Shown here piece by piece: positions 1 through 11,039 of a stretch of 64,000 nucleotides of DNA. How positions within the stretch are numbered: the stretch's first letter is position 1; each line of letters begins with the position of its first letter. The translations under genes were made by a program, and so were the position numbers. The notes below the pieces were generated by a model. That model saw nothing but the letters and a program-made list of their open reading frames with translations, was not told the origin of the DNA and ran no database searches. Origin of the DNA: Liolophura sinensis (lineage: Eukaryota > Mollusca > Polyplacophora > Chitonida > Chitonidae); the NCBI RefSeq assembly GCF_032854445.1, contig NC_088301.1, forward strand, positions 35,329,187-35,393,186, given 5' to 3'.

Positions 1-317
1 TTCTGCAAGTCATCCCCATTGTCAATGTCCTGCCATTGTATGTGATCGCTCACTACACGCAGACGACGTATACTGTCTACTGGTGTAGTGATCACGTCCA
101 GGCTTACAACAACAAACACGCCATGTTCATTCGTCTCAGTTGTGAAAATGGGACTCATTTACTTTGCTGTAAATCTATTTGTGAAAGACTGTCTAACAGA
201 GACATCTACGTTGTACTATCTGAAACTGGACACTGAAATATCCGTTGGTTCGAATTTGGTGTTGTTTAGCCTCGTTTTGTTCATCAATGGCAGTCTCTCA
301 GTAGCAAGCCCAGAATG
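1..317. other. Flank upstream of gypsy gag, no gene seen
   Basis: Two short open frames overlap here, but neither has recognisable motifs. The stretch could hold the 5' LTR or leader of the gypsy element that follows. I found no convincing LTR ends, no primer-binding site and no matching copy after the element's 3' end. Confidence 0.3.
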
Positions 318-1175
318 AACTGGCAGGCCGCTGACATAGACAAGGAATTGAAACGCTTCAGACAGCACTGTGGGTTCACCTTTAATGGACCCTGTCAGGT
401 AATTTTGTCACCGACCTGAAATCGCTCGTGAAAGACTGTGGCTATTCTGATCCTGAACGTATGCTGCGTGAGGCCGTTGTTCTTGTTGGTACAGGTAAGA
501 CTGCCGAGATGTTAGAGATGCTTGGGAAAAGGTGATGACATGACGTTTGACCTTGATGTCAAGATAGGAGAGAGCTATGAAACCTCCCAAGACAGTCTGA
601 GAATGATAGCTGTTGATGAAGATCCAATGCTGTGTCTGGTGCAGCAAGTGACCATCGTAGGTCTAAAAGGGTTGGCGACAGAAATCACCAGAAGAAACAG
701 GGTAACGCCAGAAAACAGAGAGGGAAGCATACCAACAATGGGAAAATGTGCTCCAGGTGTGGTTATGAGGAATCACACAGAAAGTGTCCTGCTATAGGAA
801 ACAGATGCAATTTTTGTAATGGCTTGAACCATTTCAGCAAAGTTTGCCGTAAGAGAAATCGGACTAATGTCGATCAAGAGGTCACTATAACATCTGACAG
901 TTCCTCGGGTGAAGATTTCACACACTCAATAAACATTGTGTCTGACAGGAATAAAACAGACTGGACAAAAGAAATACATGTAGGGTCACAAACACTGACC
1001 ATAGATAGATGCAGGTGCCGCCCAATCACTCATACTATACAGTTTGTTCAAGTCCACGAACGTTAAGCAACCTTTTCAACTAGCAGACAGGAAGTTTCAG
1101 TCGTATACACGCCACCCAATAAATCTTGAAGGGCGTGTCACACTTCCCACATCCTGCAAAGCTAAGTGTGTAGAA
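318..1175 (+). pseudogene. gypsy gag and protease-tail remnant
   Basis: Gag would form the particle and bind element RNA. Gag-like sequence can be followed from about 318 through at least two frame changes. Two zinc knuckles lie at 749-847. The first is irregular (C-x2-C-x5-H-x2-C, starting CSRCGYEESH). The second is canonical (C-x2-C-x4-H-x4-C, starting CNFCNGLNH). After about 1045 the reading moves to another frame and resembles the C-terminal part of an aspartic protease. The catalytic D-S/T-G motif is not visible, so this part is truncated. The frame is cut at 1175 by the SINE. Confidence 0.75.
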
Positions 1176-1450
1176 TTTTTTTTTGGATTGATGTTTTACG
1201 CCGTACTCAAGTATATTTCACTTATACGACGGCGGCCAGCATTATGGTGGGTGGAAAGCGGGCAGAGCCCGGGGGAAACCCACGACCATCCGCAGGCTGC
1301 TGGCAGACCTTCCCACATACGGCCGGAGAGGAAGCCAGTATGAGCTGGACTTGAACTCACAGCAATCGCATTGGTGAGAGACTCCTGGGTCATTACGCTG
1401 CGTTAGCGCGCTAACCAACTGAGCCAGAGAAGCCCTATAAGTGTGTAGAA
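1163..1450 (-). mobile_element. tRNA-derived SINE (MetaSINE-like) with 13-bp target duplication
   Basis: On the minus strand the body (1176-1437) starts with a tRNA-like head. It has a Pol III box A (TGGCTCAGTTGG) and a box B near GAGTTCAAGTCC. A conserved central domain follows (CTGGCTTCCTCTCCGGCC ... GGGAAGGTCTGCCAGCA), then a segment ending GTACGGCGTAAAACATC and a short A-rich tail, which reads as the T run at 1176-1184. The insertion is flanked by a perfect 13-bp duplication, TAAGTGTGTAGAA, at 1163-1175 and 1438-1450. This is the most complete of the copies in the window. The MetaSINE label is from memory of molluscan SINE central domains. Confidence 0.88.
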
Positions 1451-2460
1451 GATCATGACAGAATCTTCAAAGCTGTTGTAAAAGCGTGCCACAGAATACA
1501 ATCTGGGCATTAACTTTGACAAACGTCAAGTAAAACTTCCCGCTGTGAAGTATACCGGTCATATTGTTACCATATTGTTGCCTCAAACCTGATCCTGGCA
1601 AAGTACGTGCTTTGCGAGAGATGCCTGTGCCGAAATCAAAAGAAGAAGTCCGCCGATTTCTTGGACTGGTACAATATCTCAGCAAGTTTATTCCAGATCT
1701 CAATGATATTGATGCTCCATTAAGAGACGTGATTAAGTAGGACGTTGACTTCTACTGCAGTGGTGTACAACAAACAAGCCTTGACAAATTGAAAGATTTG
1801 TGCAGCAGTGCACCAGTTTTGGCCAAATATGACATAAGCAAAGAGGTAACAATACAGTGTGACACCAGTAGCTATGCAGTAGGTGGAGTTCTGCCTCAAG
1901 ATGGCCGACCCATCGCATATACATCTCGTGCACTTACGGACACAGATATGCACAGATAGAAAAACAGGCACTCGCTATGGTGCATTCGTGCAAGAGATTC
2001 CATTATTACATATTTGGAAAACCAGTAATAGTGGATAGTGACCACAAGCCCTTTTAGGCAGTCTTCTCTAAACCCCTTCATTCTGCCTCAATGAGCCTGC
2101 AGACTTTGATGCTACGTCTGCAACCGTACGATCTGACTGCCCAGTCAAGCCTGGGAAGGAGAATCCCATTGGTGACGCGTTAAGCCGTGCACATCTACCA
2201 GATACTGAGCCGGACATTCCCCCTGTGTTGATCAATATGGTCGACTATATGGCTGTGACACCAGCTAGATACATCCAGTTTCAGATGTGTACTGCAAATG
2301 AACTGAATGAACGCATATTATGATCTTGAAAAGTTGGCCAGACACCAAACCGTAAACCCCGCACTCTATCCGACTGTATTGGAACATTAGGGACGAGTTG
2401 TCCGTCCTTGATGGCATTGTATGTAAGTGTCTTAGAATTGTGGTGCCTATCAGCAAGAGA
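1438..2460 (+). pseudogene. gypsy RT C-terminus, connection and RNase H remnant
   Basis: Past the SINE the sequence encodes the RT thumb (EDHDRIFKAVVKACHR), then a SKEEVRRFLGLVQYLSKFIP-type stretch typical of the gypsy connection region. An RNase H follows, with its first catalytic aspartate at 1861-1863 in the QCDTSSYAVGG motif and the later AYTSRAL strand. A stop (TAG at 1738) and shifts near 1940-2160 break the frame. The fingers and palm of RT are missing. The product would have copied element RNA into DNA and removed the RNA strand. Confidence 0.82.
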
Positions 2461-3575
2461 GCTGAAGTGCTTTCCCAAATACATGAGAGTCACATGGGCA
2501 TAACAGTGTCGCTTCCGTGCCAAAGAAGCACTTTATTGGCCTGGAATGACGCAACAGGTAGAAAATCTGGTCAGTGAATGTCCTGAGTGTAAAAGTGTCC
2601 AAAACTAACAACCAAAGGAAACACCGCTGGTGTGATGTTGCATGTGACATCTTGCAATGGGAAAACGACAACTACATGTTAATGACTACTTTTCCAAATT
2701 TATTGAGGTTAACCAACTGAGAAATCTCAGTAGAGCTAAAACTGTGATCGCTGTTAAGTCACAAATGTGCCGTCATGGAATTCCCAAAACCATAAGCACT
2801 GATAATGGTCCTCAATTTTCATCAAAAGAGTCAACAGACTTTTGTGTTGAGTACGGTATTCACCACATTACTTCATCACCAAACTACCTGCAATCAAATG
2901 GTAAGGCTGAACGAGCTGTGCAGATAGTCAAACGGTTATGGAGTAAGTGCAAAGACAAACAACTTGCCCTGCTTGACTATCGCACGGCTTCGCTAGAAAG
3001 CTGTGCACTTTCCCCAGCAAAGCTGTCCATGGGCCGCAGGCCTAGAAATAAACTGCCAAGCGCAAAAGAATTGCATCTTATGTCATACGACCTCTCTGAA
3101 GTGAAACGTCGCATGAACAGTGACAAGGAGAAGCAGCAAAAATATTACAACAAAAACTGCACTGACGACCTTACAGTATTGTTATAGGTCACCCCGTGCG
3201 CATGTCACCCCTGCAAGGTTCTAAACAGTGGCTACCTGCTACTGTTCTTCGTCACAATAACAACCCTGATTCGTATGTTGTGGAGAGACGTGGCAAGAAA
3301 CACCGCAGAAACAGACGTTATCTTCATCTGTCAATATGGAGAGCGAACTACTACTGAGCCGTCACGACACACACAGCCTGACAGGTCTCCCAGATTCAGC
3401 AACCGCCTTGCACTTCTCAACCACAGGAGTCATTAGTGAAACAGCCCTGTACCACAGTCAGTGATAGTTCAGGACGTAATGTGACAATTAAAACTCTGAA
3501 GCAGTCCTGTACCCACCAGTTATAATTACTAGAGCCGGTCGTGTCAGTAGACAACCTAAACGTTTGGGCATGTAA
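2461..3575 (+). pseudogene. gypsy integrase remnant
   Basis: Integrase inserts the element cDNA. An HHCC zinc-binding region is recognisable at about 2480-2610 (HESHMG ... CPECK) but is frameshifted. The core runs in one frame from 2657 to 3186. The acidic triad is traceable: Asp at 2646-2648 in a neighbouring frame, Asp at 2801 (TDNGPQF) and Glu at 2909 (GKAERAVQ). The last two are 35 residues apart, the classic D-x35-E spacing. A TAG at 3185 ends the frame, but similarity continues in another frame to a basic tail at 3575. Loss of the first Asp from the long frame and the early stop make it inactive. Confidence 0.85.
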
Positions 3576-4248
3576 GCCTGAGAACTGCGATATAAAATCA
3601 ACACAGGCCTAGTTCTTGAGAGTCTGACTCTTCATTGTATTCATTAATAATTTTCATGTGTGTTAATGCTGCTGTCACAGCATAGTTTCCTTGGTGCAGA
3701 GATCAATTTCTGTTGAAGTATTATATTTTATTTTTTTCAGGGACACTACCAAGAGGCTTTATTTGCTTGCAACATAGTTCATTACAAATTTCAATTGCTC
3801 ATTCGGCTTTGTTAAAGAAAAGGAGATGTAACATGTACCGATACACTGCATGTCAATTACGATATCAGACACATTGCTTTACGGCAGTAATAAAGGCTCG
3901 ACTCCAATCAGCATTCTCGTCAACATGTGTCGTCGTTTTAGTCTTAAAGATAGTCCAGTTATCACGTTACAGTCACTTGATAGATTCTATCCATTGTCGG
4001 TTCGGAGTGTGGCCTTATGTTTAAAGGTTTGGACCTGGCGAGGGCTGTGGTATCTTTACTCCAAAAAAACTGACTTTCGTTGTATAATTGAGATATTTTC
4101 AAGTACCGCGATAAATCGAAATTCAACAGATAACTTTTACCATTTGTTAACATTTCTGGCTGAGTCAAAAAAGTATATGTCACATCCTTTCACAAGGCTG
4201 AACATTGGAATGACATGGAACTATAAATGTCCAAATAAAATCACTCAC
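3576..4248. other. Spacer between gypsy and the TRPM-like gene
   Basis: No gene can be supported. It could be 3' flank or intron of the minus-strand TRPM-like gene. An AATAAA sits on the minus strand near 3767, but nothing else marks a gene end. If the splice donor at 4248 were not used, the last exon would run on to a TGA at 4180. Confidence 0.4.
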
Positions 4249-4510
4249 CACCCAAAATCTTCGGTGAACATCTATTTCGTTGTAAAATACTCTCCTAATG
4301 TAGGACTGAACGGACGACGTTGCGAGAAAAGTTTTTAGTCGACCCTCCAATGCGATTTCAGCTGGAGAGAACAACAGTCCTGGATAGCTGTTTCCATCGT
4401 CGTCACATTTCTCAAACATATCCATTTTTTCTCCAACTGCCCAAATACCCGCATTTCGTCCTTGGCAGCTCAGCCGGTCTGTGATATTACAAGCGAATTT
4501 TTCCAATGCG
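4249..4510 (-). CDS. TRPM-like gene exon 7 (last exon seen)
   Basis: The exon is 262 nt. The acceptor is CATTTCTGTTTAG and the donor GTGAGTG. The product begins ALEKFACNITDRLS and ends FLATSSVQSYIRRVFYN ... HRRFWV, resembling the TRPM segment just before the first membrane helix. Reading through the donor reaches a TGA at 4180 after a hydrophobic stretch (SDFIWTFIVP), so a shortened isoform is possible. No later exon was found before the gypsy copy. Confidence 0.65.
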
Positions 4511-7500
4511 CTAAACAGAAATGAACACATAAAAACTTTTTAACTCAACTTTTCTCAAGTAAATTAAACACCTTTTAACTGAAGGATAGGTTTGTTGATA
4601 GGTTGGTTGTAAGGGTGATAATGACTAGGTGAGTAAATAAAATTCATTGTTATTAAACATAGTTAATCTTATTAGCCGTTCGTTAGTGTTCTCTGCCTCC
4701 TCCGACAGTTACGTTCTTTGCCACCGACATGGGGGGGGGGGGGGCGGTTGTTGAAGCTTGCAACACTTTTGTGACCAGTGAGTTTCTATACCAGCATGAA
4801 GAAGTCAGATACACGCAGTTTTACTGGCACTGTGGTTAGTTAAACGGCCAGGTAAATTAGACTTTTTTGCCATAGTTCTCATTATGGTGATATGGAAAAA
4901 CATCGCACCTTTCTGTATCAGGCGAGTAACACGCACAGGTATATGATAAATTAACTTAATGTATTCATAATGCATTATGCTCAGGGAAGGGTTTACTTCA
5001 TCGTGTTGAATAACATCGTCACATTGGGTATGTGATCGGCTATAATCAAATCGCAAATGAGATACATATTTTTATTAACGATAACTTTATTAATGTGAAC
5101 TAACATGCTATACGATTTGCTCATTTAAGTTTATTCGCATTTATTCGCCTAGAATTTCCCCCTGCATCATTCCATCATCTTTGAAAACTTGACTTCTTTT
5201 TGCATGAATCCGTCGTAATTTCTTAAATAATACACTTTCTTTGTTTTTTTTTAGTGTTTTGTGTCAAAGGTTGATTTAAAAATTAATATTGCGATTACTG
5301 AATAAGAATGCCCTTTATGGTTAACAGCTAGTATACGAATGTGTTTCGACGCATAGATTCATGACGGCGGTGAAGTATAAGGGATACCTGAGTAGCCAGA
5401 GTATACCACTCCCTTTATTCAGATATATCAATTATTCCTGATTGAGAATCGTCACTGTACATATTCCATTAAATAGACTATGTATCTTGTTAAGTTTTAC
5501 CCTCTATCTATTATTCACTAAGTTTATTCGTATTCTTATCTGGTGATTACCAATAGGCTAAAATTAACCGAATCATAATATAACATTATGTGTTAGGTAT
5601 TTGTTACATAATGATGAAAATTTCACTTTTTGTGATGCCTGTCCACATGAATGTAGCATTTAATTACATTATCGTTCGTATATCCACTAGCTATGCCTCA
5701 GGCAAGATATATTAAAAACAGGTCAACAGTGGTTATTTCTGGCCATATTTTCAATCTAAATTATAACCATATCCATGTTACCCGTTTAGTTTTGAAACCA
5801 TCGTTAACAAATGTTCTATTACATAACACCTGAATTTGCATCTCATCCACGCATATTAATGTCCGTAACTCTATAGTCCCCTGCATTGTAATACATCTAG
5901 GGAGTACTTATACAAAATATTAAGTGCACATTGAAAACGATGCTAATAACTCGATCAGAACCTTCCCCCGTGTGTAAAAAAATGCCCGAAGACTTGTAAG
6001 AATACAAGTACCTTCCTTCACTCCTTATATTCCTTGCTCTTTTTATTAATATCATGCATTACCTTTGAGACTTGTGCTTAATCAGGTTAACATGGTTGCC
6101 ATATCATACCGGGCTTTCAGCTTCCATGATGTAGATAGCTGACGATCATCTCTCCTTGACAGCTCTGACAAGCGCTGATATATCATTGCCGACAACAAAG
6201 CAAACCCTGTAAATTATATATTCTATGTTAGAAAGCCGTGTCCTTTGCGCTAGAATTAACATTGTTCTAGGACGTGCGTTTCACATTGTTTTTATGTGTA
6301 TTTGTACAGCAGCTGTAGCCGAGATCAAAGCAGCAGTCGTCACTGCAGAACACAGTGAACAGGTGATCCAGGGTAGGAGCAGATGCTGGAACAATACTTT
6401 CTCATTATGTCCATAATTTTGTTGATGTTATTCACGACAGACTTGTGCTTTTACAATGATAAAAAGTTCATAGTACTGACAACATTATCGGCAAGTCCAT
6501 AGTATTGACATCATTATTGTCATATATGCTAGAGTGGAGAGTGTGGTTTAAAACGTTGGCTTTAATTTATTTATTTTACACAAGGTGGTGCGTTGACTGC
6601 GAGCACTGACTATCCAGCTGGCAAGCCACAAATGTAGTAAAACCTACCCATGGGATATTGTGACTGACGAAGTAAATCTAGAAGAGTACACTGTCTGTCG
6701 AACAAAATTGCCCACAGGATTAGATGTGCCGTCGGGTGAGACAACAACAGTTGTTCATCAGAACTATTTCTGATCTCCCTCTCCCCACCTGCGAGAAAGT
6801 GTAACAATGGAAAGCCAAGGACAAGAACTCAATCATGAAATTGGTTTGCAATAGGGCTTGGTTAGTTGTCAGTGAACGATGTGCTGTAACAGTACCTTGG
6901 GACAGCTCAAAAATAGAACACTATGGATGCTGTCTGGACGCAGACGAATGCATTGATCTCATTCCACTCTTGTGTTATACATGAATGTACCAGTGTTCGA
7001 GATATGCTTAAAGTAACACAACATGACGTGTAGCTGTGTGGTCTCTGTCGATCTTCATGACTCATACCGTTAATTAATTAGCTATGGTTACGCGCCAATA
7101 AGTATTAAACATTAAGAAGTTGATAAGTAGCTCTTTTCATACCTTATCGCGTGATTCTTAAGTCGTAATACATTGCGTTTATCCCGACGTAAACTTTACG
7201 CTAAAGCGATTTAAGCATTAGGCTATTAATTCTTAACCTTTATGCGAAAATTGTATTCGGTCTGGCAGTATATGATTCACCTTCCTCGCTCAGCTACGAA
7301 GACTTGGGTGTGTGAATTCTAAACGAATGGAACTAAAAGTCAAAGTTACGCGGATCCTTGGTTACGTACTACCTTTAAGTTGACACATAGTAATTTACGT
7401 TTTAAAACAAAAAAATTTCTTGGTACACTTACCATGTTCTGTTAGATGAATATTATACAGCAGTAAAAAGCGTTTGCCAAGAACATGGAACAAAACTCGT

Positions 7501-10500
7501 CCAACCTGTACTAAAATGCGGGATGAAAAACTGTTTTCCGCGTCCTCTGGGATCTATCAAAGTAGACAATACACCATAAAATACACAACAAAGAATTATA
7601 AAATACATGTCGTTAAATAGATTTGTTTTAACTTTTCATATACAGCTTAAGTTTAATCACATAAACATTAGAGGAAATAGTTTTCAAATCCATACCTTTA
7701 AATCAAATTCTTCCTGAATGAACTGCAGCATCTTTGATTGTTCCTCGTCCTGTTAGTAGACACAATTTACCGTTGTATAACCAGGAAATCATTTATTTAT
7801 TTATTTGGTATAAAGAAATCCGTTAAAAAAGTTCCATTCCAAGTGCAAAGAGTTACTCATGCTTTGTGCAATAATCAGAGCCCAAGCAACAAATATAATG
7901 AATATATTATTAAATTAAATGTCGGTTTGCTAGCTTTATCCAGACCAGCGAGTAGGGTAAATTTAATGGAGAATTCTTATATTCGGTGGTCTCGATTCCT
8001 AATAAGGATACGGACATATATGTCTCAATCTTACCTTATGCCTTATCTTACCTCAACAAACAGTGGCTTGTACAGTTCTCCTAATTCCTTTTGCGTCAAA
8101 GAACCCGTTTCTTTGAATTTTTTTAACGGAGATTCCGAGGTTTCTATTACTGAGTTGGTCAACATGGCAGCGTTTATAGACAGCTGACCCTTCAAGGAGA
8201 ATAGGGAACATACAAATTCAAAAATGGAATACCACTACATCTTCCGCTGAACCTATTTATTTGCAGCTTAGGAGTATATGAATGATGCAACCTGGAGATC
8301 GATGCCTCAAAAGCCTTCTATGTTCAGGATATGGTTTAAGTGTGGCGTTCATGATTGAAGTCACATGCTAGTCTGTAATAATGGAATATGTGCCTTGATA
8401 ACTCCTCATTTATGGCCGGCAATATCCAGCATATCTCGCCCGTTTGTGAGTGTGTATATCTGCGATTTCGTTGTATGTCAAGACTACCAGCTAGTGCCTG
8501 CAAAGCTTTTCTTTCTATTTTACAACTGGTACCAGTCATTAATTTTAACTTAGGGTGGTAGATCTATGGTGCAATGCTTTTTAACTACATGTATAAAACA
8601 GGGGTCAGGAGCTTTAAAAACATGGCAGTTTTATTATCGCCGTGTGTCCATTAAAAGCTGCGATAGAAGCTCCACTGAGATACCGTTCATACCCTTTCCT
8701 TCTTAATAGCAGAATATTGTGGATAACCCTAATCTGGATCTTTCAGCGTTGAAACATTCAGGTTATGGACTGCGTACTGGGTTTAACGCAGTAGATATCA
8801 TATACGTTGTAGCTTCCCGATGTCACTGAATACTGTTGAAACATCGTCTTCCAGCGAATGTTTTTCGTAATAGTATACATTTATGTATTTTAAGAGTCTG
8901 TGAGGCTAGCTTTATTAATGAAACTGATCTTTTGAGAATTTGCCTTTGGATATTGTTTTTCGGGTTGACGGCATGAGCTGTGATTTGGATATTTCACGTA
9001 CTACAGGGACTGTCAATACGCTATCACAGTGGACTCCTCATGACCTGAAGCATTCAAATGTGACATGTTGGATTGATTAGGGTTAAAGCAGGAATAAATA
9101 AATATTGAAATAACTAAACTGCAGGCAAAAATGTGAGAGAAACATGGTTATTTTATCAATGAGCCAAACGCATTATTTTGTCCGAGGGCTGATAAGTTAG
9201 ATGATTTGTCATCGATTTTGAAATCTTAATCAGAGGCCAGTTACAAAGCTTTTAACAATATTCAATGAAAGGTTAATGGGTGGTCAAATCACATTCCGCG
9301 TGAAGGCTGATAAAGGTAAATATGTTCGGAAATGAAAAAAGCAATTGCAGCGATAAATCTGATTCAAATCAGTCTGGGAGAAAAAATATCTTTATGCGTT
9401 CAGTGTATAGAATTCACTGGGAAATATTTATTTTGCTTCAGGTGTCTTGTTCCTCGATGCGAACATGAAAAAGGTGTTATATGGGCTGTCTGGTTAAATA
9501 TCTGCCGTTGTAGGAAATACTCATCGATTTTAAATCAGTTGAAAAAGGTAATTCTCTCAGCACTAAAACTCTATCACGAAGCTCCAGAGCGCGTAAGTTT
9601 ACATCAAGGTTTATTGATGGCCTTTTGTAATATTGAAATTGAACAACATAACTTCACATAAACTGATGGATTTAATGGCCCACTAGAAAGAGCGGTTTAA
9701 TGATTGGAAATCTCTGAGATGGGTTGGTGTCTCATGGGAAGAAAGCCATCCCGACATGTTCACAGTATTGCCCTATTGCATGGCTATATTTCTTCTGTGG
9801 AGTTTCAATATCTCTATCACATCTTGAGTGTGTCTCTTTTCTCCCAAGATTTTCAGTTTTAATTGTTTAATAGAACACATACTATTAATTACAAGGCGTT
9901 CATGCAAGGAGCAATAGGTGTACTGATTACAGTATTGAATGATTTCAGATCAAGTTGAATCAATAGCATCGACAGCCGTATATTGTCCTGAAATATTCAG
10001 ATAATTAACTAAAATCAGCTTCAGGTGAACAAAATATATACAAATACATTCCTACTTATATAGTAACCTCCGCGTTTAATGTGTCAGCGCGGCGTAATGA
10101 CCCAGGAGCCTCTCACAAATGAGAGTTCAAGTGTAGCCCATGTTGGCTTCCTCCAGCTGTGCGTGGAAAAGTCCGCCAGCAACCTGCAGATGATCATGGG
10201 TTTCCCCCGTGCTCTGTCCTCTTTCATCCAACCGTATAATATTCTAGAGCACGGCGTAAAATACGAAATAAATAAATAAATAAATGAATAAATATGTAGT
10301 ACATTTAGATTTGGGAGATTTGGCCATCTGGTTACCATAGCAACTGAATTAAAACATCAAGTCTGTACATATCCATCCTCTATCGGTTACAAGTTAACAT
10401 CCAAAAACAGTTTGTTCTTGGTCACATATCCATTTCCCATACCGAAGAATTTATATGCATAGTAAACAAGATGGAAATGGCAATCTCGGTAATAAAGAGA

Positions 10501-11039
10501 CATGAGGCGCGACCATTACCAACTGTGTGCATGTGGATCGAGCAAAATTTAAAAGTGCACATCAAGATTGAAATTATGGAAATAAGTATATTCGATTGAT
10601 TTTGTGAAATAGGGATAGGGAAATGTGGAATTAAAGTCCCTGACGCGCCTATAAGCAAGGACATTTGGACTTCAAATTAGGATCGATTGTATGAGGAGCA
10701 GCATTTTGTTTCCAGGAAGGTTAGCACATTTAAACATCTGTGTTGCATTTCGTGCCTGTTTTTTGTAATTTGTTTTTCTTCATTTAACACTAAAAATGAA
10801 CGTATGGACATCTTAGAAGTTGGCACAAGATGTAATAAAACTTGACAAATTGAACAGAATAATTACTAATCCACACTTACCTGAGACGAGGAACACTTAT
10901 CAGTTGTATCCAAATACTGTCCGTCTTCTGATCGATAATCGATATCTGAAAACTCCCCGTCATCCGACTCGTTATTAGTCACGTCTGTACCTCTCTTGTC
11001 CATTTCAATAATGATATCCTTTGATTCTCCCGTAGCCAT
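4249..11039 (-). CDS. TRPM-like cation-channel gene, seven exons, 3' part missing
   Basis: Exons on the minus strand are 11039-10881, 8183-8052, 7749-7696, 7553-7433, 6788-6648, 6342-6285 and 4510-4249. Each is bounded by AG/GT, and the phases (0,0,0,1,1,2,0) join into one 927-nt frame of 309 codons without a stop. The start is an ATG with an in-frame TAA 9 nt upstream and no AG between. The first 53 residues are acidic. The rest resembles the cytoplasmic homology region of TRPM channels ahead of the membrane domain: KKFKETGSLTQKELGELYK, then LVQVGRVLFHVLGKRF, then HLILWAILFDR, then FLATSSVQSYIRRVFYN. Full TRPM proteins exceed 1000 residues, with a SLOG domain first and six membrane helices, a pore and often an enzyme domain later. 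No SLOG domain and no membrane part is visible. Neighbouring insertions (a SINE in intron 1, gypsy downstream) are on the opposite strand or intronic. Exon structure is seen; the TRPM identity is from motif pattern. Confidence 0.65.
4731..4744 (+). repeat. Poly-G tract (14 G)
   Basis: A run of 14 G in otherwise AT-rich DNA, inside the last intron seen of the TRPM-like gene. It could form a quadruplex, but may also be a sequencing-length artefact. Confidence 0.9.
6285..6342 (-). CDS. TRPM-like gene exon 6 (small exon)
   Basis: The exon is 58 nt, phase 1 to phase 2. The acceptor is strong (CACTGTGTTCTGCAG). The donor GTGAAA is the weakest in the gene, and an alternative at GTACAA lies upstream. 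The chosen donor is the one that gives the right phase for exon 7. The product TTAALISATAAVQ fits the Ala-rich helix that follows the Trp-Ala motif in TRPM. Confidence 0.5.
6648..6788 (-). CDS. TRPM-like gene exon 5
   Basis: The exon is 141 nt, phase 1 to phase 1. It has a strong pyrimidine tract and acceptor (CTTTCTCGCAG) and a GTAGGT donor. The product contains LLLSHPTAHLILWAILFDRQ, the best TRPM signature in the gene (a His-x-x-Leu-x-Leu-Trp-Ala motif), and goes on to DLLRQSQYPM. Confidence 0.67.
7433..7553 (-). CDS. TRPM-like gene exon 4
   Basis: The exon is 121 nt, from phase 0 to phase 1. The acceptor ends CTTTGATAG and the donor is GTAAGTG. The product includes RILVQVGRVLFHVLGKRF, like the vG-vL-LLG-Y segment of TRPM homology regions. 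The frame is open throughout. Confidence 0.62.
7696..7749 (-). CDS. TRPM-like gene exon 3 (small exon)
   Basis: The exon has 18 codons encoding DEEQSKMLQFIQEEFDLK. It sits between an acceptor ending CTACTAACAG and a donor GTATGG, phase 0 on both sides. The short helical segment fits between exons 2 and 4. Confidence 0.62.
8052..8183 (-). CDS. TRPM-like gene exon 2
   Basis: The exon has 44 codons. The acceptor follows a pyrimidine-rich tract ending GGGTCAG, and the donor is GTAAGAT. The product reads LSINAAMLTNSV and later ETGSLTQKELGELYKPLF. TRPM proteins have a comparable helix pair ending in a Leu-Tyr motif. An internal ATG at codon 7 could serve as an alternative start. Confidence 0.65.
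10066..10293 (+). mobile_element. MetaSINE-like SINE copy in intron 1 of the TRPM-like gene
   Basis: This is a diverged copy of the SINE at 1176-1437. It shares GCGTAATGACCCAGGAG, the TTGGCTTCCTCC centre, a CCGCCAGCAACCTGCAG block, GGGTTTCCCCCGTGCTCTG, and a 3' end CACGGCGTAAAATAC before an (AAAT)n tail at about 10262-10293. The box A region is degraded. No clear target duplication remains, so it is older than the copy at 1163. Confidence 0.85.
10881..11039 (-). CDS. TRPM-like gene exon 1 (start exon)
   Basis: The exon has 53 codons starting MATGESKDIIIEMDKRG. It is rich in Asp, Glu and Ser (ESDDGEFSDIDYRSEDG). It ends CTCAG before a consensus donor GTAAGTG at 10880, in phase 0. The in-frame TAA just upstream fixes the start. 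No signal peptide is present, which fits a cytoplasmic N-terminus. Confidence 0.72.

Larger units (their letters stand above)
318..3575 (+). mobile_element. Decayed Ty3/gypsy-type LTR retrotransposon
   Basis: The order gag zinc knuckles, protease tail, RT thumb/connection, RNase H, integrase is that of Ty3/gypsy (Metaviridae-like) elements. The paired CCHC knuckles in gag recall the Mag-type branch; that placement is inference. Most of the RT, including the catalytic YxDD box, is absent: protease-tail sequence runs directly into the RT thumb, with only a SINE between them. Frames change several times and stops are frequent, so the copy is dead. The coding tail ends at a TAA at 3573-3575 after a basic GRVSRQPKR motif, as in many gypsy pol ends. 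LTRs were not found. Confidence 0.85.

Noticed and set aside
4180-4248. A 28-nt 'intron' after exon 7 followed by another open stretch
   Set aside because: Phase would fit, but 28 nt is too short for a spliceosomal intron.
7738-8187. 149-codon plus-strand open frame
   Set aside because: It lies opposite exons 2 and 3 of the TRPM-like gene and has no motif; it is a shadow frame.
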